The position numbers and the translations under genes are program-made. Below are positions 8,435-17,305 of a stretch of DNA of 64,000 bases, piece by piece. Source of the DNA: Jatrophihabitans sp. GAS493 (GTDB taxonomy: Bacteria; Actinomycetota; Actinomycetes; Mycobacteriales; Jatrophihabitantaceae). The stretch's first letter is position 1. Each line of letters begins with the position of its first letter. The notes beneath the pieces were generated by a model. The model did no database searches, had not been told where the DNA came from, and saw nothing but the letters and a program-made list of their open reading frames with translations. The stretch covers positions 3,953,568-4,017,567 of the forward strand of contig NZ_LT907982.1 in the NCBI RefSeq assembly GCF_900230215.1, written 5' to 3'.

Positions 8435-9814
8435 TCATCGGCTCGAGGCCAACTCGACCCGGGCCGCCGCTGAGACGAAGCGGGTGGCCGCGTTCGGCAG
8501 CCCGGCCCAGTGCAGGTGCAGGTAGGAGGCATGTAGCTGCCGCTGAACATGCCCCTCGACGACCTCCTGCCCGCCCGCGTCCCAGCTCCAGGCCGGCGCC
8601 GTCGAGGCCGCGGGCGCACAGGCGGTGCGATGGAACTCATGCCCGCGCACTCTCGTTCCGGCCTCGGCCAGCACCGACGAGGTGCGGGCGAGGGCATCCC
8701 GGTAGCCGATGGTCAGGCGCGGCGTCATGCTGGCGTCGGTGGCGATGACATCGCACATCGGGGCGCCGTCCAGCGTGTGAGCCAGGTAGAGCAGTCCGGC
8801 GCATTCAGCGGCCACCGCCGCACCCTGACCGATTCGCTGGGAGATGTCACGACGCAGCGGCTCATTGGCCGACAAGGCCGCCGCATGCACCTCGGGGAAC
8901 CCGCCGCCGATGACGATTCCCCTTGTTCCATAAGGCAGTTCTTCATCGACGGTGGGGTCGAAGCGCTGCACTTCGGCACCGGCGGCGGTGAGCATCTCGG
9001 ACGTCTCGGCGTAGGAGAAGGTGAAGGCCGGTCCGGCGGCGATCGCCACCACCGGGCGATCGCCGGCGGGCTCGGCCACCGTCGGCGACCAGGCGTCGCC
9101 GGCCAGCGGCGGGGCGCGTCGGGCGAGCGCGACCACCGCGGCCAGATCGACCGATGCGGCGACCACCCCGCCCAGGTCGGTGACGGTGCGGCGGGCCAGT
9201 TCGGAGCGCTCCGCGGCCGGGACCAACCCGAGGTGGCGCGACGGCGTCACCAGGGCGTCGTGGCGGCGAATCGCGCCGAAGACCGGCATGCCGATCTCGG
9301 CCAGCCCGTCGCGCAGGATCTGCTCGTGGCGATCACTCCCGACCCGGTTGAGGATCACCCCGCCGATGCGGAGCTCCCGGTCGAAGGAGGCGAAGCCGTG
9401 CACCAGCGCCGCCACTGATCGCCCGGCCGCGGTCGCGTCGACGACGAGCAGGACCGGTGCCTGCAGCAGCTTGGCGACGTGAGCGGTCGAGGAGAAACCG
9501 CGCTGGTCGGCGACCCCGTCGTAGAGCCCCATGACGCCCTCGATGACCGCGATGTCGGCCGGTGCCGGGGTGCGCGCACCGTGCAGGAAGAGCGGCACGA
9601 TCCGCTCCTCGCCGACCAGCCACGGGTCGAGATTCCGCCCGACCCGCCCGGCGGCCAGGGCGTGATAGCCCGGGTCGATGTAGTCCGGGCCGACTTTGTG
9701 CGGGGAGACCGCCAGGCCCTGGGAGCCGAGCGCGGCGAGCAGCCCCGCGGTCACTGAAGTCTTGCCCTGGCCGCTGGCCGGGGCGGCGATGATCAGCCGT
9801 GGAACATTCACCAT
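8435..9814 (-). CDS. cobB: Cobyrinic acid a,c-diamide synthase
   Basis: CobB amidates the a and c side chains of (hydrogeno)byrinic acid with glutamine. The 459-aa protein has an ATP-binding domain (LIIAAPASGQGKTSVTAG, VSPHKVGPDYIDPGYH, VIEGVMGLYDG) and a glutamine amidotransferase domain (VIGGGFPEVHA, VAAECAGLLYLA with the nucleophile Cys, GYRDA, GHEFHRT with the His). The frame is open farther upstream, but MVNVPRLIIAAP at 9814 matches the family start and its ATGGTGA overlaps the cobO stop, the same junction seen between cobS and cobQ. Confidence 0.95.
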   Translation of the reverse strand: MVNVPRLIIAAPASGQGKTSVTAGLLAALGSQGLAVSPHKVGPDYIDPGYHALAAGRVGRNLDPWLVGEERIVPLFLHGARTPAPADIAVIEGVMGLYDGVADQRGFSSTAHVAKLLQAPVLLVVDATAAGRSVAALVHGFASFDRELRIGGVILNRVGSDRHEQILRDGLAEIGMPVFGAIRRHDALVTPSRHLGLVPAAERSELARRTVTDLGGVVAASVDLAAVVALARRAPPLAGDAWSPTVAEPAGDRPVVAIAAGPAFTFSYAETSEMLTAAGAEVQRFDPTVDEELPYGTRGIVIGGGFPEVHAAALSANEPLRRDISQRIGQGAAVAAECAGLLYLAHTLDGAPMCDVIATDASMTPRLTIGYRDALARTSSVLAEAGTRVRGHEFHRTACAPAASTAPAWSWDAGGQEVVEGHVQRQLHASYLHLHWAGLPNAATRFVSAAARVELASSR

Positions 9815-10422
9815 TCGATGCCCCGCTGCCCCTTCTGGCCGGCGTCCATCGGATGCTTGATCTTCGTCATCTCGGTAACCAGGTCGGCCGCCTCGATGAG
9901 TGCGGGATGGGCCCGACGACCGGTGATGATGACGTGCTGGTGTCCGGGTCGGTTGCGCAGTGTCTCCACTACATCCTCCACGTCCACCCAACCCCAGTCG
10001 ATGGGGTAGGTGAACTCGTCGAGGACGTAACACCCGTAGGTCTGCGCGGCGAGGTCGCTCTTGATCTGCTCCCAGCCCTCCCGGGCCGCCTCGGCGTGGT
10101 CGTCGGTCGGTCCGCGCTGCAGCCACGACCACCCCTGCCCCATCTTGAACCAGTCCACCGGGGCGCCCTCGCCGGTGAGTTCATGAAGCCGTCCGAGGGC
10201 GAGCATCGCGTTCTCCTCGCCGACCTTCCATTTCGCGCTCTTGACGAACTGGAAGACCCCGACCGGCCAACCCTGATTCCAGGCTCGTAGCGCGAGCCCG
10301 AACGCGGCCGTCGACTTGCCCTTCATGTCGCCGGTGTGCACGATCAGCAGCGGCCGGTTGCGCCGCTGCCGGGTGGTGAGCCCGTCGGCCGGGACGGTCT
10401 CGACCTGCCCCTGCGGGCTCAT
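9808..10422 (-). CDS. cobO: Cob(I)yrinic acid a,c-diamide adenosyltransferase
   Basis: CobO/BtuR transfers the 5'-deoxyadenosyl group of ATP to cobalt(I) corrinoids. The 204-aa product has the diagnostic HTGDMKGKSTAAFGLALRA P-loop near residue 30, QFVKSAKWKVGEE, LDEFTYPIDWGWV and HVIITGRRAHPALIEAADLVTEM. The ATG at 10422 (MSPQGQVETVPADG) is chosen on family length. It lies 13 bases after the chelatase gene and overlaps cobB by 7 bases. Confidence 0.96.
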   Translation of the reverse strand: MSPQGQVETVPADGLTTRQRRNRPLLIVHTGDMKGKSTAAFGLALRAWNQGWPVGVFQFVKSAKWKVGEENAMLALGRLHELTGEGAPVDWFKMGQGWSWLQRGPTDDHAEAAREGWEQIKSDLAAQTYGCYVLDEFTYPIDWGWVDVEDVVETLRNRPGHQHVIITGRRAHPALIEAADLVTEMTKIKHPMDAGQKGQRGIEW

Positions 10423-10435
10423 CGGGAAACTCTCA

Positions 10436-12643
10436 TCAGGCGGCATCCTTGATTGCGCGGACGGTGTCGGCCAGAGAGTCAGCCGCAGAGTCTCCCAGGG
10501 CGAGATCATCCAATGAAATGCAGGGCGCTTGCAGCTGGGCGGCGAGCTTGCCGGCCAGTCCGAGACGAATCCGCCCCGACTCGCAGTCGACGACCACACA
10601 CGCCGCGCCGGTACCGGCCAGCAGTGCGGCCGCGGCCGTCGGCTCTGCGCCGCGGGTGTGCCGGGCGTCGGTGACGATGACGACCAGCGGGCGCCGCTGC
10701 GGATCGCGCAGTCGCTCCCGCTCCAGGGTCTGGTAAGCCAGCAGCAGCCCGTCGGCCAGCGGCGTGCGGCCGCCGGTCGGCAGTTCAGTGAGCCGGGCGG
10801 CCGCGGCCTCGACCGAGGAGGTGGCGGGGAGGGCGAGGGTCGCGGAGTCCCCGCGGAAGGTGATCAGCCCTACCTTGTCTCGTCGCTGATAGGCATCGAG
10901 CAGCAGCGAGAGCACCGCACCCTTCACGGTGGCCATCCGGCTGCGGGCGGCCATCGACCCGGATGCGTCCACGACGAAGAGGACCAGATTCCCCTCCCGC
11001 CCCTCACGCAGCCCCTCACGCAGATCACTGCGGTGCAGGATCAGGCCGGCTCCGGTTCGGCCGCGGGCACGCTGATGGGCCGCCGCCGCGAACATGGTGG
11101 CACTCAGATGCAGGTGACGGATCGGTCCGTAGGGTCGGATTGCGCGGGTCACCTGCCCGGTGTCGGTGATCGCCTTCGAGCGACGTCCGGGCGCGCCGGC
11201 TCCGACCCCCGGTACCTCCAGTCGGCGGGTGCGAAACGGCGTCGAGGGCGCGCTCAACTGGGTGGCCACCCCGGACGGGGAGTCGGCCGAGGCGTTCGCC
11301 GGTACCTCCGCGGGCTCTTGATGCGCGTGCTCCTTCTCGTGCTCCGCACCGCCCGATCCGGGCCCGTCCGGCCCGGATTCACTTTGCTGCGGCCCGGACG
11401 ACTCTTCGTGTTCGGGCTCGCGGTGCGAGGAGTCCGTCGCCGTCCCCTCGGCTTCGTGCCGCGGGTCAGCCTCGTCCCCGTCCGGAGCCCCGCCATCGTT
11501 GGGCGGGTCGGGCTCCAACTCGGGCTCCTGGGAGTCGGCGAGTGCCTGCTCCAGTTGCTCCTCGTCGAGGCCGGGGGCATCGAAGGGGTTACGCCGTCGG
11601 CGGTGCGGCAGCGCCAGTCGGGCGGCCACCCGGACGTCGTCGACAGTGACCTCGTCACGCCCGGCCCAGGCGGCGTGCGCCACCGCGGCGCGCGCGGTCA
11701 CGATGTCCGCCCGCAGCCCGTCCACCTCGAACGCGGCGCAGACGTAGGCGATCCGGGCCAGCATCGAGTCGGTCAGATGTACCTCGCCCAGACGGTCGCG
11801 GGCGCCCCCGATGGCGTCGGCCAGGGCCCGCTCCGCGTCGGCATAGGCGGCGGCGAACGCACGGGGATTGTCGTCGAAGCCGAGCCGGCGCCGCACCACC
11901 TCGGCCCGAAGCGCCGGTTCGCGGGGGGCGCTCACCTCGACGGTGAGGCCGAAGCGATCCAGCAGTTGCGGGCGCAGCTCCCCCTCCTCCGGGTTCATCG
12001 TCCCCACCAGCAGGAAGCGGGCGGCGTGCCGCACGGAGACCCCCTCCCGCTCGACGTAGGAGGTGCCGAGGGCGGCCGCGTCCAGCAGCAGATCCACCAG
12101 ATGGTCGTGCAGCAGGTTCACCTCATCGACGTAGAGAACACCCCGATGGGCCGCGGCCAGCAGTCCGGGCTCGTAGGACTTGACGCCTTCGGTGAGCGCC
12201 TTCTCGATGTCCAACGATCCGACCAGGCGGTCCTCAGTGGCGCCGACCGGCAGCTCACGTAACTCGGCCGGGCGGTGTACCCACGGCACCGGCTGAACGT
12301 GCGGGCCGTCCGGGCAATTCAGGTCCGGCGCCTTCGGATCGCAGGAGAAGCGGCAGCCGAGCACGACATCGACACCCGGCAGCACAGCGGCCAGCGCGCG
12401 GACCGCCGTCGATTTGGCCGTACCCTTCTCGCCACGGATCAGGACGCCGCCGATGGCCGGGTGCACCGCGTTGAGGATCAGGCCCAGCCGCAGGTCGTCC
12501 ATACCGACGATCGCACTGAACGGAAACTGGGGCACGGCTGGCGGCGACTCGAGGGCCGCCGGCCCCGACTGCTCGTCGGGCAAACGCTGGGGATCGTGCT
12601 TGCCGTGCGGTTCGTGCTTGCCGTGCTTGTGAGACGGGACCAC
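10436..12643 (-). CDS. Fused ChlI/ChlD-type AAA+ ATPase with VWA domain (putative cobalt/magnesium chelatase subunit)
   Basis: The 735-aa protein joins an N-terminal AAA+ motor (GEKGTAKST Walker A at about 71-79, [14 protein letters not shown] Walker B at about 168-181) to a C-terminal von Willebrand A domain with the MIDAS sequence [11 protein letters not shown]. An acidic, Pro- and His-containing linker separates them (about residues 385-470). It resembles the protein upstream of cobO in Mycobacterium and probably works with CobN, which is outside this window. The GTG at 12643 is preceded by GGAG at 8 bases spacing. The first 20 residues contain repeated HGKH-type histidines ([14 protein letters not shown]), suggesting metal binding. 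It is the first gene behind the B12 riboswitch. Confidence 0.9.
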   Translation of the reverse strand: MVPSHKHGKHEPHGKHDPQRLPDEQSGPAALESPPAVPQFPFSAIVGMDDLRLGLILNAVHPAIGGVLIRGEKGTAKSTAVRALAAVLPGVDVVLGCRFSCDPKAPDLNCPDGPHVQPVPWVHRPAELRELPVGATEDRLVGSLDIEKALTEGVKSYEPGLLAAAHRGVLYVDEVNLLHDHLVDLLLDAAALGTSYVEREGVSVRHAARFLLVGTMNPEEGELRPQLLDRFGLTVEVSAPREPALRAEVVRRRLGFDDNPRAFAAAYADAERALADAIGGARDRLGEVHLTDSMLARIAYVCAAFEVDGLRADIVTARAAVAHAAWAGRDEVTVDDVRVAARLALPHRRRRNPFDAPGLDEEQLEQALADSQEPELEPDPPNDGGAPDGDEADPRHEAEGTATDSSHREPEHEESSGPQQSESGPDGPGSGGAEHEKEHAHQEPAEVPANASADSPSGVATQLSAPSTPFRTRRLEVPGVGAGAPGRRSKAITDTGQVTRAIRPYGPIRHLHLSATMFAAAAHQRARGRTGAGLILHRSDLREGLREGREGNLVLFVVDASGSMAARSRMATVKGAVLSLLLDAYQRRDKVGLITFRGDSATLALPATSSVEAAAARLTELPTGGRTPLADGLLLAYQTLERERLRDPQRRPLVVIVTDARHTRGAEPTAAAALLAGTGAACVVVDCESGRIRLGLAGKLAAQLQAPCISLDDLALGDSAADSLADTVRAIKDAA

Positions 12644-12662
12644 CGATGTCGCTCCAACCCTC

Positions 12663-12682
12663 GGCGGGTGTCCGCGCCCGCC
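12663..12682 (-). promoter_or_regulatory. Hairpin of the riboswitch expression platform, next to the ribosome site
   Basis: GGCGGG (12663-12668) and CCCGCC (12677-12682) form a short GC-rich stem 8 bases from the GGAG ribosome site of the chelatase gene (plus-strand CTCC at 12652-12655). There is no T-tract, so control by ribosome-site occlusion is more likely than by termination. The role is inferred from position. Confidence 0.45.
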
Positions 12683-12715
12683 GTTCGGTACGTCCGGCCG
12701 ACCAGCGGGCCAACC

Positions 12716-12876
12716 AGGACGGGTGGAATTTTCTGGCTCCCCGCACGCTCCGCGGTACCGGAAGGCGCCGCATCGAGCCGGGTCACAGTGGCGGGACCAC
12801 CCCGGAATCGACGCCCGCGAACGACCGTAGTCACCTCGCGCGCGGCCTCACCGGTGTTCCTCCAGACCGTCACCGG
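12716..12876 (-). promoter_or_regulatory. Cobalamin (B12) riboswitch
   Basis: Read on the minus strand, this leader has the ordered conserved blocks of the cobalamin aptamer: GAGGAACACCGGTGAGG at 12865-12844, the core GGTCCCGCCACTGTGA (GCCACTGTGA at 12792-12783) and the B12-box-like GGGAGCCAGAAAA near 12745-12730. A possible closing stem pairs GACGG (5' side) with CCGTC (3' side, within 12717-12723). It lies between the divergent cobL and the chelatase gene and points toward the chelatase gene, so it should switch off the ten-gene operon when cobalamin is plentiful. The remaining parts of the 322-base gap 12644-12965 show no other feature. Confidence 0.9.
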
Positions 12877-12965
12877 CAATCATCGCATGTCCTCTGACGC
12901 CGCTCCGGCACCCCGGCCAGCCCATCGAAGCGACCGCCCGGCGGCGGATCAGGCAGACTGGGCGC

Positions 12966-14225
12966 GTGCCAGAACCGATCAACTCAGCTCGACCCGGCTC
13001 AGCGTCGCTGGAGCCGATCGTCGTGATCGGGATCGGCGAAGACGGTTGGGACGGGCTCTCAGCCGCGTCCCAACGACTGATCCGGGACGCTGACGTCGTG
13101 GTGGGCAGCGACCGCCAGCAGGCGCTCATCGCCGGCCATGCCCGCTCGAGCGAACTCTGGCCGTCGCCGATGACCCAGGCGCTGGCCGGGTTGCGCGACC
13201 GTCACCCCGGCGAGCGGATCGTGGTGCTGGCCAGCGGAGACCCGATGTTCTACGGGGTCGGCGCCAGCCTGGCCCGGCTCTTCGGGCCCGACGCCCTCGA
13301 CATCCGCCCGTTCCCCTCCTCGGTGTCCCTGGCCTGTGCCCGGCTGGGGTGGCCCCAGGCCGATGTCGATGTGGTGAGCGCCGTCGGGCGGCCACTGAGC
13401 GCGGTCACCCGGCTGCTGCAGCCGGGGCGGCGAGTGCTCGTCCTCGTCGGCGACCAGAACGCGGCCGCCGAACTGGTGGAGCTGCTGCTGCGTAACGGGC
13501 TCGGCGGCAGCCGGGTGCACGTTCTGGAGCATCTCGGTGGGCCCGCCGAGCGGCAGCGAGAGGGCATCGCGTCTCAGTGGGCGGGGAATCCGCACGCCAA
13601 ACTGGCGATCATCGCCCTCGAATGCAAGCAGTCTGACGACGCGGACAACTCAGCGGGAGCCCCCCTCGCACTCACCCCAGGTCTGCCCGACGACGCGTGG
13701 AGCAGCGACGGCGTCCTCACCAAACGCGAGGTGCGCGCAGTGACTCTCGCCCTGCTGGCTCCGATGCCCGGCCAACTGCTCTGGGACGTCGGGGCTGGAA
13801 GCGGCAGCATCGCCGTGGAGTGGATGCGTAGCCACCACACCTGCCGCGGCATCGCGGTCGAGGTCCGGGATGACCGGCGCGCCTACATCTCAGCGAACAT
13901 GGAGCGGTTCGGAGTGCCGGCCCTGCAGATCGTGGCCGGCCAGGCCCCGCAGGCGCTGGACGGCCTGCCCGCACCGGACGCAATCTTCATCGGCGGGGGC
14001 GTCACCAACGACGGCGTGGTCAAGACCTGCCTGGAGGCGTTGAAGTCGGGCGGGCGGCTCGTGGCCAACGGCGTCACCATCGAGACCGAGACCGAGCTGG
14101 CCGTCTGGCAGCAGCGGGTCGGCGGCGAGCTGAGCCGCATCACCGTCTCGCACGCCGCCGCGATCGGCAGCTTCACCGCGTTCCGGCCCGCCCTCACCGT
14201 CACCCAGTGGAGTTACATCAAATGA
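12966..14225 (+). CDS. cobL: Precorrin-6Y C5,15-methyltransferase (decarboxylating), CbiE-CbiT fusion
   Basis: CobL methylates C5 and C15 of precorrin-6Y and removes the acetate carboxyl at C12, giving precorrin-8x. The 419-aa protein fuses CbiE (about residues 15-215; IVVIGIGEDGWDGLS, ASGDPMFYGVG) to the Rossmann methyltransferase CbiT (about 240-419; LLWDVGAGSGSIAVEWMRS). The start is the GTG at 12966 (PEPINSARPG follows). It heads the plus-strand cobL-M-K-F operon, divergent from the riboswitch operon. No riboswitch faces this direction. Confidence 0.95.
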   Translation: MPEPINSARPGSASLEPIVVIGIGEDGWDGLSAASQRLIRDADVVVGSDRQQALIAGHARSSELWPSPMTQALAGLRDRHPGERIVVLASGDPMFYGVGASLARLFGPDALDIRPFPSSVSLACARLGWPQADVDVVSAVGRPLSAVTRLLQPGRRVLVLVGDQNAAAELVELLLRNGLGGSRVHVLEHLGGPAERQREGIASQWAGNPHAKLAIIALECKQSDDADNSAGAPLALTPGLPDDAWSSDGVLTKREVRAVTLALLAPMPGQLLWDVGAGSGSIAVEWMRSHHTCRGIAVEVRDDRRAYISANMERFGVPALQIVAGQAPQALDGLPAPDAIFIGGGVTNDGVVKTCLEALKSGGRLVANGVTIETETELAVWQQRVGGELSRITVSHAAAIGSFTAFRPALTVTQWSYIK

Positions 14226-14241
14226 GAAAGCGATCCCGACG

Positions 14242-14994
14242 ATGACCGTGCACTTCATCGGGGCCGGCCCCGGCGCCGCGGACCTGATCACGCTCAGGGC
14301 CCGTGACCTGATCGCGGCCGCCCCGGTCTGTCTCTACGCCGGGAGTCTCATTCCGGCTGAGGTGCTCGCGCACGCTCCCAGCGGTGCTCGCCTGGTCGAC
14401 ACCGCGCAGATGACGCTCGATCAGATCATCGACGAGCTGAGCCGGGCCGACGCCACCGGCCTCGACATCGCCCGCCTCTGCTCCGGCGACCCGTCCATCT
14501 TCAGCGCGGTCGCGGAGCAGATGCGACGGCTGGATGATCTCGGCATCGACTACGACGTCTGCCCGGGAGTGCCGGCCTTTGCCGCCGCGGCGGCCTCGCT
14601 CAAGCGCGAACTCACCGTCCCGCTGGTCTCGCAGAGCATCGTCCTCACCCGCACCTCGGAGCGGGCGACGGCGATGCCGGACCGGGAGACTCTGGCCACC
14701 CTGGGCGCCTCCCGGGCGACCATGGTGCTGCACCTGGCGGTGCAGCGAATCGACGCCGTCGTCGCCGAGCTGATCCCGGTCTACGGAGCTCAGACACCGG
14801 TCGCGGTGGTCGCTTACGCCTCCCGGGCGGACGAGGTAATCCTGCGGGCCACGCTGGCCACCATCGCCGCGCAGGTGAAGGAGACCGGTCTGCGCCGAAC
14901 CGCGGTCATCATCGTCGGAGACGCCCTCGGCGCCGCCAACTTCTGTGACAGTCACCTCTACTCGACGGACCGCGACCGTGCCGTCACGTCCTGA
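14242..14994 (+). CDS. cobM: Precorrin-4 C11-methyltransferase
   Basis: CobM methylates precorrin-4 at C11 to give precorrin-5. The 250-aa protein has the tetrapyrrole methylase fold: VHFIGAGPGAADLITLRA at the N-terminus, YAGSLIPAEVL, RLCSGDPSIFSAV-like sequence near residue 80 and YDVCPGVPAFAAAAASL. The ATG at 14242 lies 16 bases after the cobL stop. Its end overlaps the cobK reading frame. Confidence 0.96.
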   Translation: MTVHFIGAGPGAADLITLRARDLIAAAPVCLYAGSLIPAEVLAHAPSGARLVDTAQMTLDQIIDELSRADATGLDIARLCSGDPSIFSAVAEQMRRLDDLGIDYDVCPGVPAFAAAAASLKRELTVPLVSQSIVLTRTSERATAMPDRETLATLGASRATMVLHLAVQRIDAVVAELIPVYGAQTPVAVVAYASRADEVILRATLATIAAQVKETGLRRTAVIIVGDALGAANFCDSHLYSTDRDRAVTS

Positions 14995-15787
14995 GCAGCC
15001 GCTGCGGGTCCTTCTCCTGGGCGGCACCGCAGAGGCCCGGACGCTGGCCAAGGCACTCGATGGCAGCGATGACGTCACGGTCATATCTTCGCTGGCCGGG
15101 CGGGTGCAGCGGCCGGCGCTGCCGGTCGGCGAACTGCGCGTCGGCGGCTTCGGCGGCGCCGACGGCCTGGCTGACTATCTGACCAGCGAGCGGATCGACG
15201 CGCTGGTCGATGCGACCCATCCCTTCGCCGGGTCGATTACCGGCAACGCCGTCGCCGCGGCCGACGTGGCCGGTGTGCCGCTATTGATGCTGCGCCGACC
15301 GGGCTGGCGCGAGCAGCCGGGCGACGACTGGCACCGGGTCACCGACATCACCGCGGCCGCCGAATTGGCCCGCCAGCTAGCGCCCGCCGACTCCTGGATC
15401 TTCCTCACCACCGGGCGCCGGGACCTTGCGCCTTTCACTGGTGATTCCGACCATTCCTACCTCATCCGCAGCGTCGACCCGCCGGTCGTGGAACTGCCGC
15501 CGAAGCACAGCCTGCTGCTCGACCGCGGCCCGTATACCCACCAAGGCGAGCTGGCTCTGCTACGCCGGCACGACATCCGGGTGCTGGTGAGCAAGGACAG
15601 CGGCGGCGAGATGACCTACCCCAAACTGTTGGCGGCCCGTGAGCTGAGGATTCCGGTCGTGCTCATCGATCGCCCCGCGCTACCGGATGGCGACCAGCCC
15701 GTCACCGATGACGTCGTTGCTGCCGCCGAATGGTGCCGTCAACAATCAACCCGAGGTAAGAGAGAATCATGCGCAAAATACTGGTGA
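14978..15787 (+). CDS. cobK: Precorrin-6A reductase
   Basis: CobK reduces precorrin-6A to precorrin-6B with NADPH. Recognised by VLLLGGTAEARTLAKALDG, ALVDATHPFAGSITGNA, FLTTGRRDLAPF and the C-terminal VSKDSGGEMTYPKLLAARELRIPVVLIDRP. The frame could start at the GTG at 14945 (280 aa) or at the GTG at 14978 (269 aa, PSRPEQPLRVLLLGG). I prefer the latter because it places the core close to the N-terminus; neither has a strong ribosome site. It overlaps cobM at its start and cobF by 19 bases at its end. Confidence 0.92.
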   Translation: MPSRPEQPLRVLLLGGTAEARTLAKALDGSDDVTVISSLAGRVQRPALPVGELRVGGFGGADGLADYLTSERIDALVDATHPFAGSITGNAVAAADVAGVPLLMLRRPGWREQPGDDWHRVTDITAAAELARQLAPADSWIFLTTGRRDLAPFTGDSDHSYLIRSVDPPVVELPPKHSLLLDRGPYTHQGELALLRRHDIRVLVSKDSGGEMTYPKLLAARELRIPVVLIDRPALPDGDQPVTDDVVAAAEWCRQQSTRGKRESCAKYW

Positions 15788-16545
15788 TCGGCATCGGTGC
15801 CGGAGACCCGGACTACGTGACGATACAGGCCGTGAAGGCGTTGAACGACGCGGACGTCTTCTTCGTCGCCAACAAGGGCAGCGCCACCGAGGAGCTGGTC
15901 CGGTTACGTCGCGAGATCTGCGAGCGGTTCATCACCGACCCGGCCTACCGGTTCGTGGAACTCCCCGATCCGGCCCGCGACCGTAAGGCCGAGGACTATG
16001 AGCGGGCCGTGGCGCAGTGGCACGTCGAGCGGGCTGAGCAGTACGAGGCGATGTTCCTCGACGAAGTCGGCGAAGACGGCTGCGGGGCGTTCCTGGTCTG
16101 GGGCGACCCGATGCTCTACGACAGCACTCTGCGGGTCATCGACCAGATCATTGCCCGCGGGCGGGTCGAGTTCACCTATCAGGTGATTCCCGGGATAACC
16201 AGCATCCAAGCCCTCGCCGCCCAGCACCGGGTACCGCTCAATCGGATCGGCGAGCCGATCCACATCACCACTGGCCGGCGGCTGCTGGAGACAATCCCGG
16301 CCAGCCCCGACATCGTCATCATGCTCGACGCGAACTTCGCCGCCAACGACGTCGACGGCCTCGACCCGGCGACGGAGATCTTCTGGGGCGCCTACCTCGG
16401 CACCGAGAGCGAGGTGCTGATCTCCGGCCGCCTCGACGAGGTTGCCGAGGAGATTCTCCGTACACGCAAGGAGATGCGGGCCGAGAAGGGCTGGATCATG
16501 GACACCTACCTGCTGCGGCAGCCAGTCTCATCGAGCAACGACTGA
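15769..16545 (+). CDS. cobF: Precorrin-6A synthase (deacetylating)
   Basis: CobF methylates C1 and extrudes the C20 fragment as acetate, an oxygen-route step, so the host uses the aerobic cobalamin pathway. The 258-aa protein starts KILVIGIGAGDPDYVTIQAVKALN and has WHVERAEQYEAMFLDE, FLVWGDPMLYDSTLRVID and IPGITSIQALAAQHRVPLN. The AAGAGAGAA before the ATG at 15769 is a good ribosome site. It is the last gene of the plus-strand cob operon and converges on the flavin reductase gene with a gap of 10 bases. Confidence 0.96.
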   Translation: MRKILVIGIGAGDPDYVTIQAVKALNDADVFFVANKGSATEELVRLRREICERFITDPAYRFVELPDPARDRKAEDYERAVAQWHVERAEQYEAMFLDEVGEDGCGAFLVWGDPMLYDSTLRVIDQIIARGRVEFTYQVIPGITSIQALAAQHRVPLNRIGEPIHITTGRRLLETIPASPDIVIMLDANFAANDVDGLDPATEIFWGAYLGTESEVLISGRLDEVAEEILRTRKEMRAEKGWIMDTYLLRQPVSSSND

Positions 16546-16555
16546 TCGCGGCTCG

Positions 16556-17305
16556 CTAGCTTCCGGAGGGGCCGAACCGCTCGATGCGGATCTGCCGGCT
16601 CGGCACACCCAACTCGACGAGCAGCGAGCTGGCCGCTTCAGCGAACGGGGTGGAGCCGCAGACGAAGACGTCACGCTCGGGCCCATCGGAGGACGCTTCG
16701 GACGACAGTTCGGCCTTTGCCAGTGCCGCCACCTCGGCTGCGGTGAGCCGCCCGGCCGCCCGGTCGCCGTAGGCCTCGCGAGTGATCGCGATGAGCGCGC
16801 CCGCGGCCACCAGTTCCTCGGCGTAGGGAAGCGTCGCGAACGACCTGGACGAGACCGCCAGCCGCAGCCGGTCGGCCCTCCCGAGGTGGATCGCGTGCCG
16901 CAGCATCGCGATCAGTGGGGCCACGCCACTGCCGCCGCCGAGGGCAAGCGCGTCCGACTCGGCGTCCCAGACGAACCAACCACCGATCGGGCCGCGGATC
17001 TCCAGTGAGTCACCGACCTCAACCACGTCGGCCAGGAATGACGAGACCTCCCCGTCCTCCAACCGTTCGACGAAGAACTCCAACAACGGGTCGGACGGCG
17101 CCGACGAGACAGAATATGAACGCTGTGCCACGTAGCCGTCATCAGCCCGCAGCCGGATCACGTAGTGCTGGCCGGGCAGGTGATCGACCCGGTCAGGCAC
17201 CTCCAGACGCAGCATCACCGACCGCTGCGTCGGGTGGCTCACTTCGCGCACCGTCGCGTTGCGCCAACCACCGACCGGTGCGCGCGGCGTGAAGCTCTCG
17301 GTCAC
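16556..17305 (-). CDS. Ferredoxin-NADP reductase-family flavin oxidoreductase
   Basis: The 249-aa protein is a two-domain FNR-type reductase. The FAD domain carries AQRSYSVSSAP (RxYS), the nucleotide domain carries LALGGGSGVAPLIAMLRH and ends with DVFVCGSTPFAEAASSLL. No iron-sulfur or heme domain is attached. The GTG at 17305 directly follows the stop of the molybdopterin oxidoreductase gene, so the reductase probably feeds electrons to, or takes them from, that enzyme. Confidence 0.88.
   Translation of the reverse strand: MTESFTPRAPVGGWRNATVREVSHPTQRSVMLRLEVPDRVDHLPGQHYVIRLRADDGYVAQRSYSVSSAPSDPLLEFFVERLEDGEVSSFLADVVEVGDSLEIRGPIGGWFVWDAESDALALGGGSGVAPLIAMLRHAIHLGRADRLRLAVSSRSFATLPYAEELVAAGALIAITREAYGDRAAGRLTAAEVAALAKAELSSEASSDGPERDVFVCGSTPFAEAASSLLVELGVPSRQIRIERFGPSGS

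Noticed and set aside
10529-12262. 577-codon plus-strand frame
   Set aside because: Antisense to the ChlI/ChlD-like gene, whose AAA+ and VWA motifs are unmistakable. Similar long shadows at 25662-27002, 58952-60550 and 61246-62985 were dropped for the same reason.
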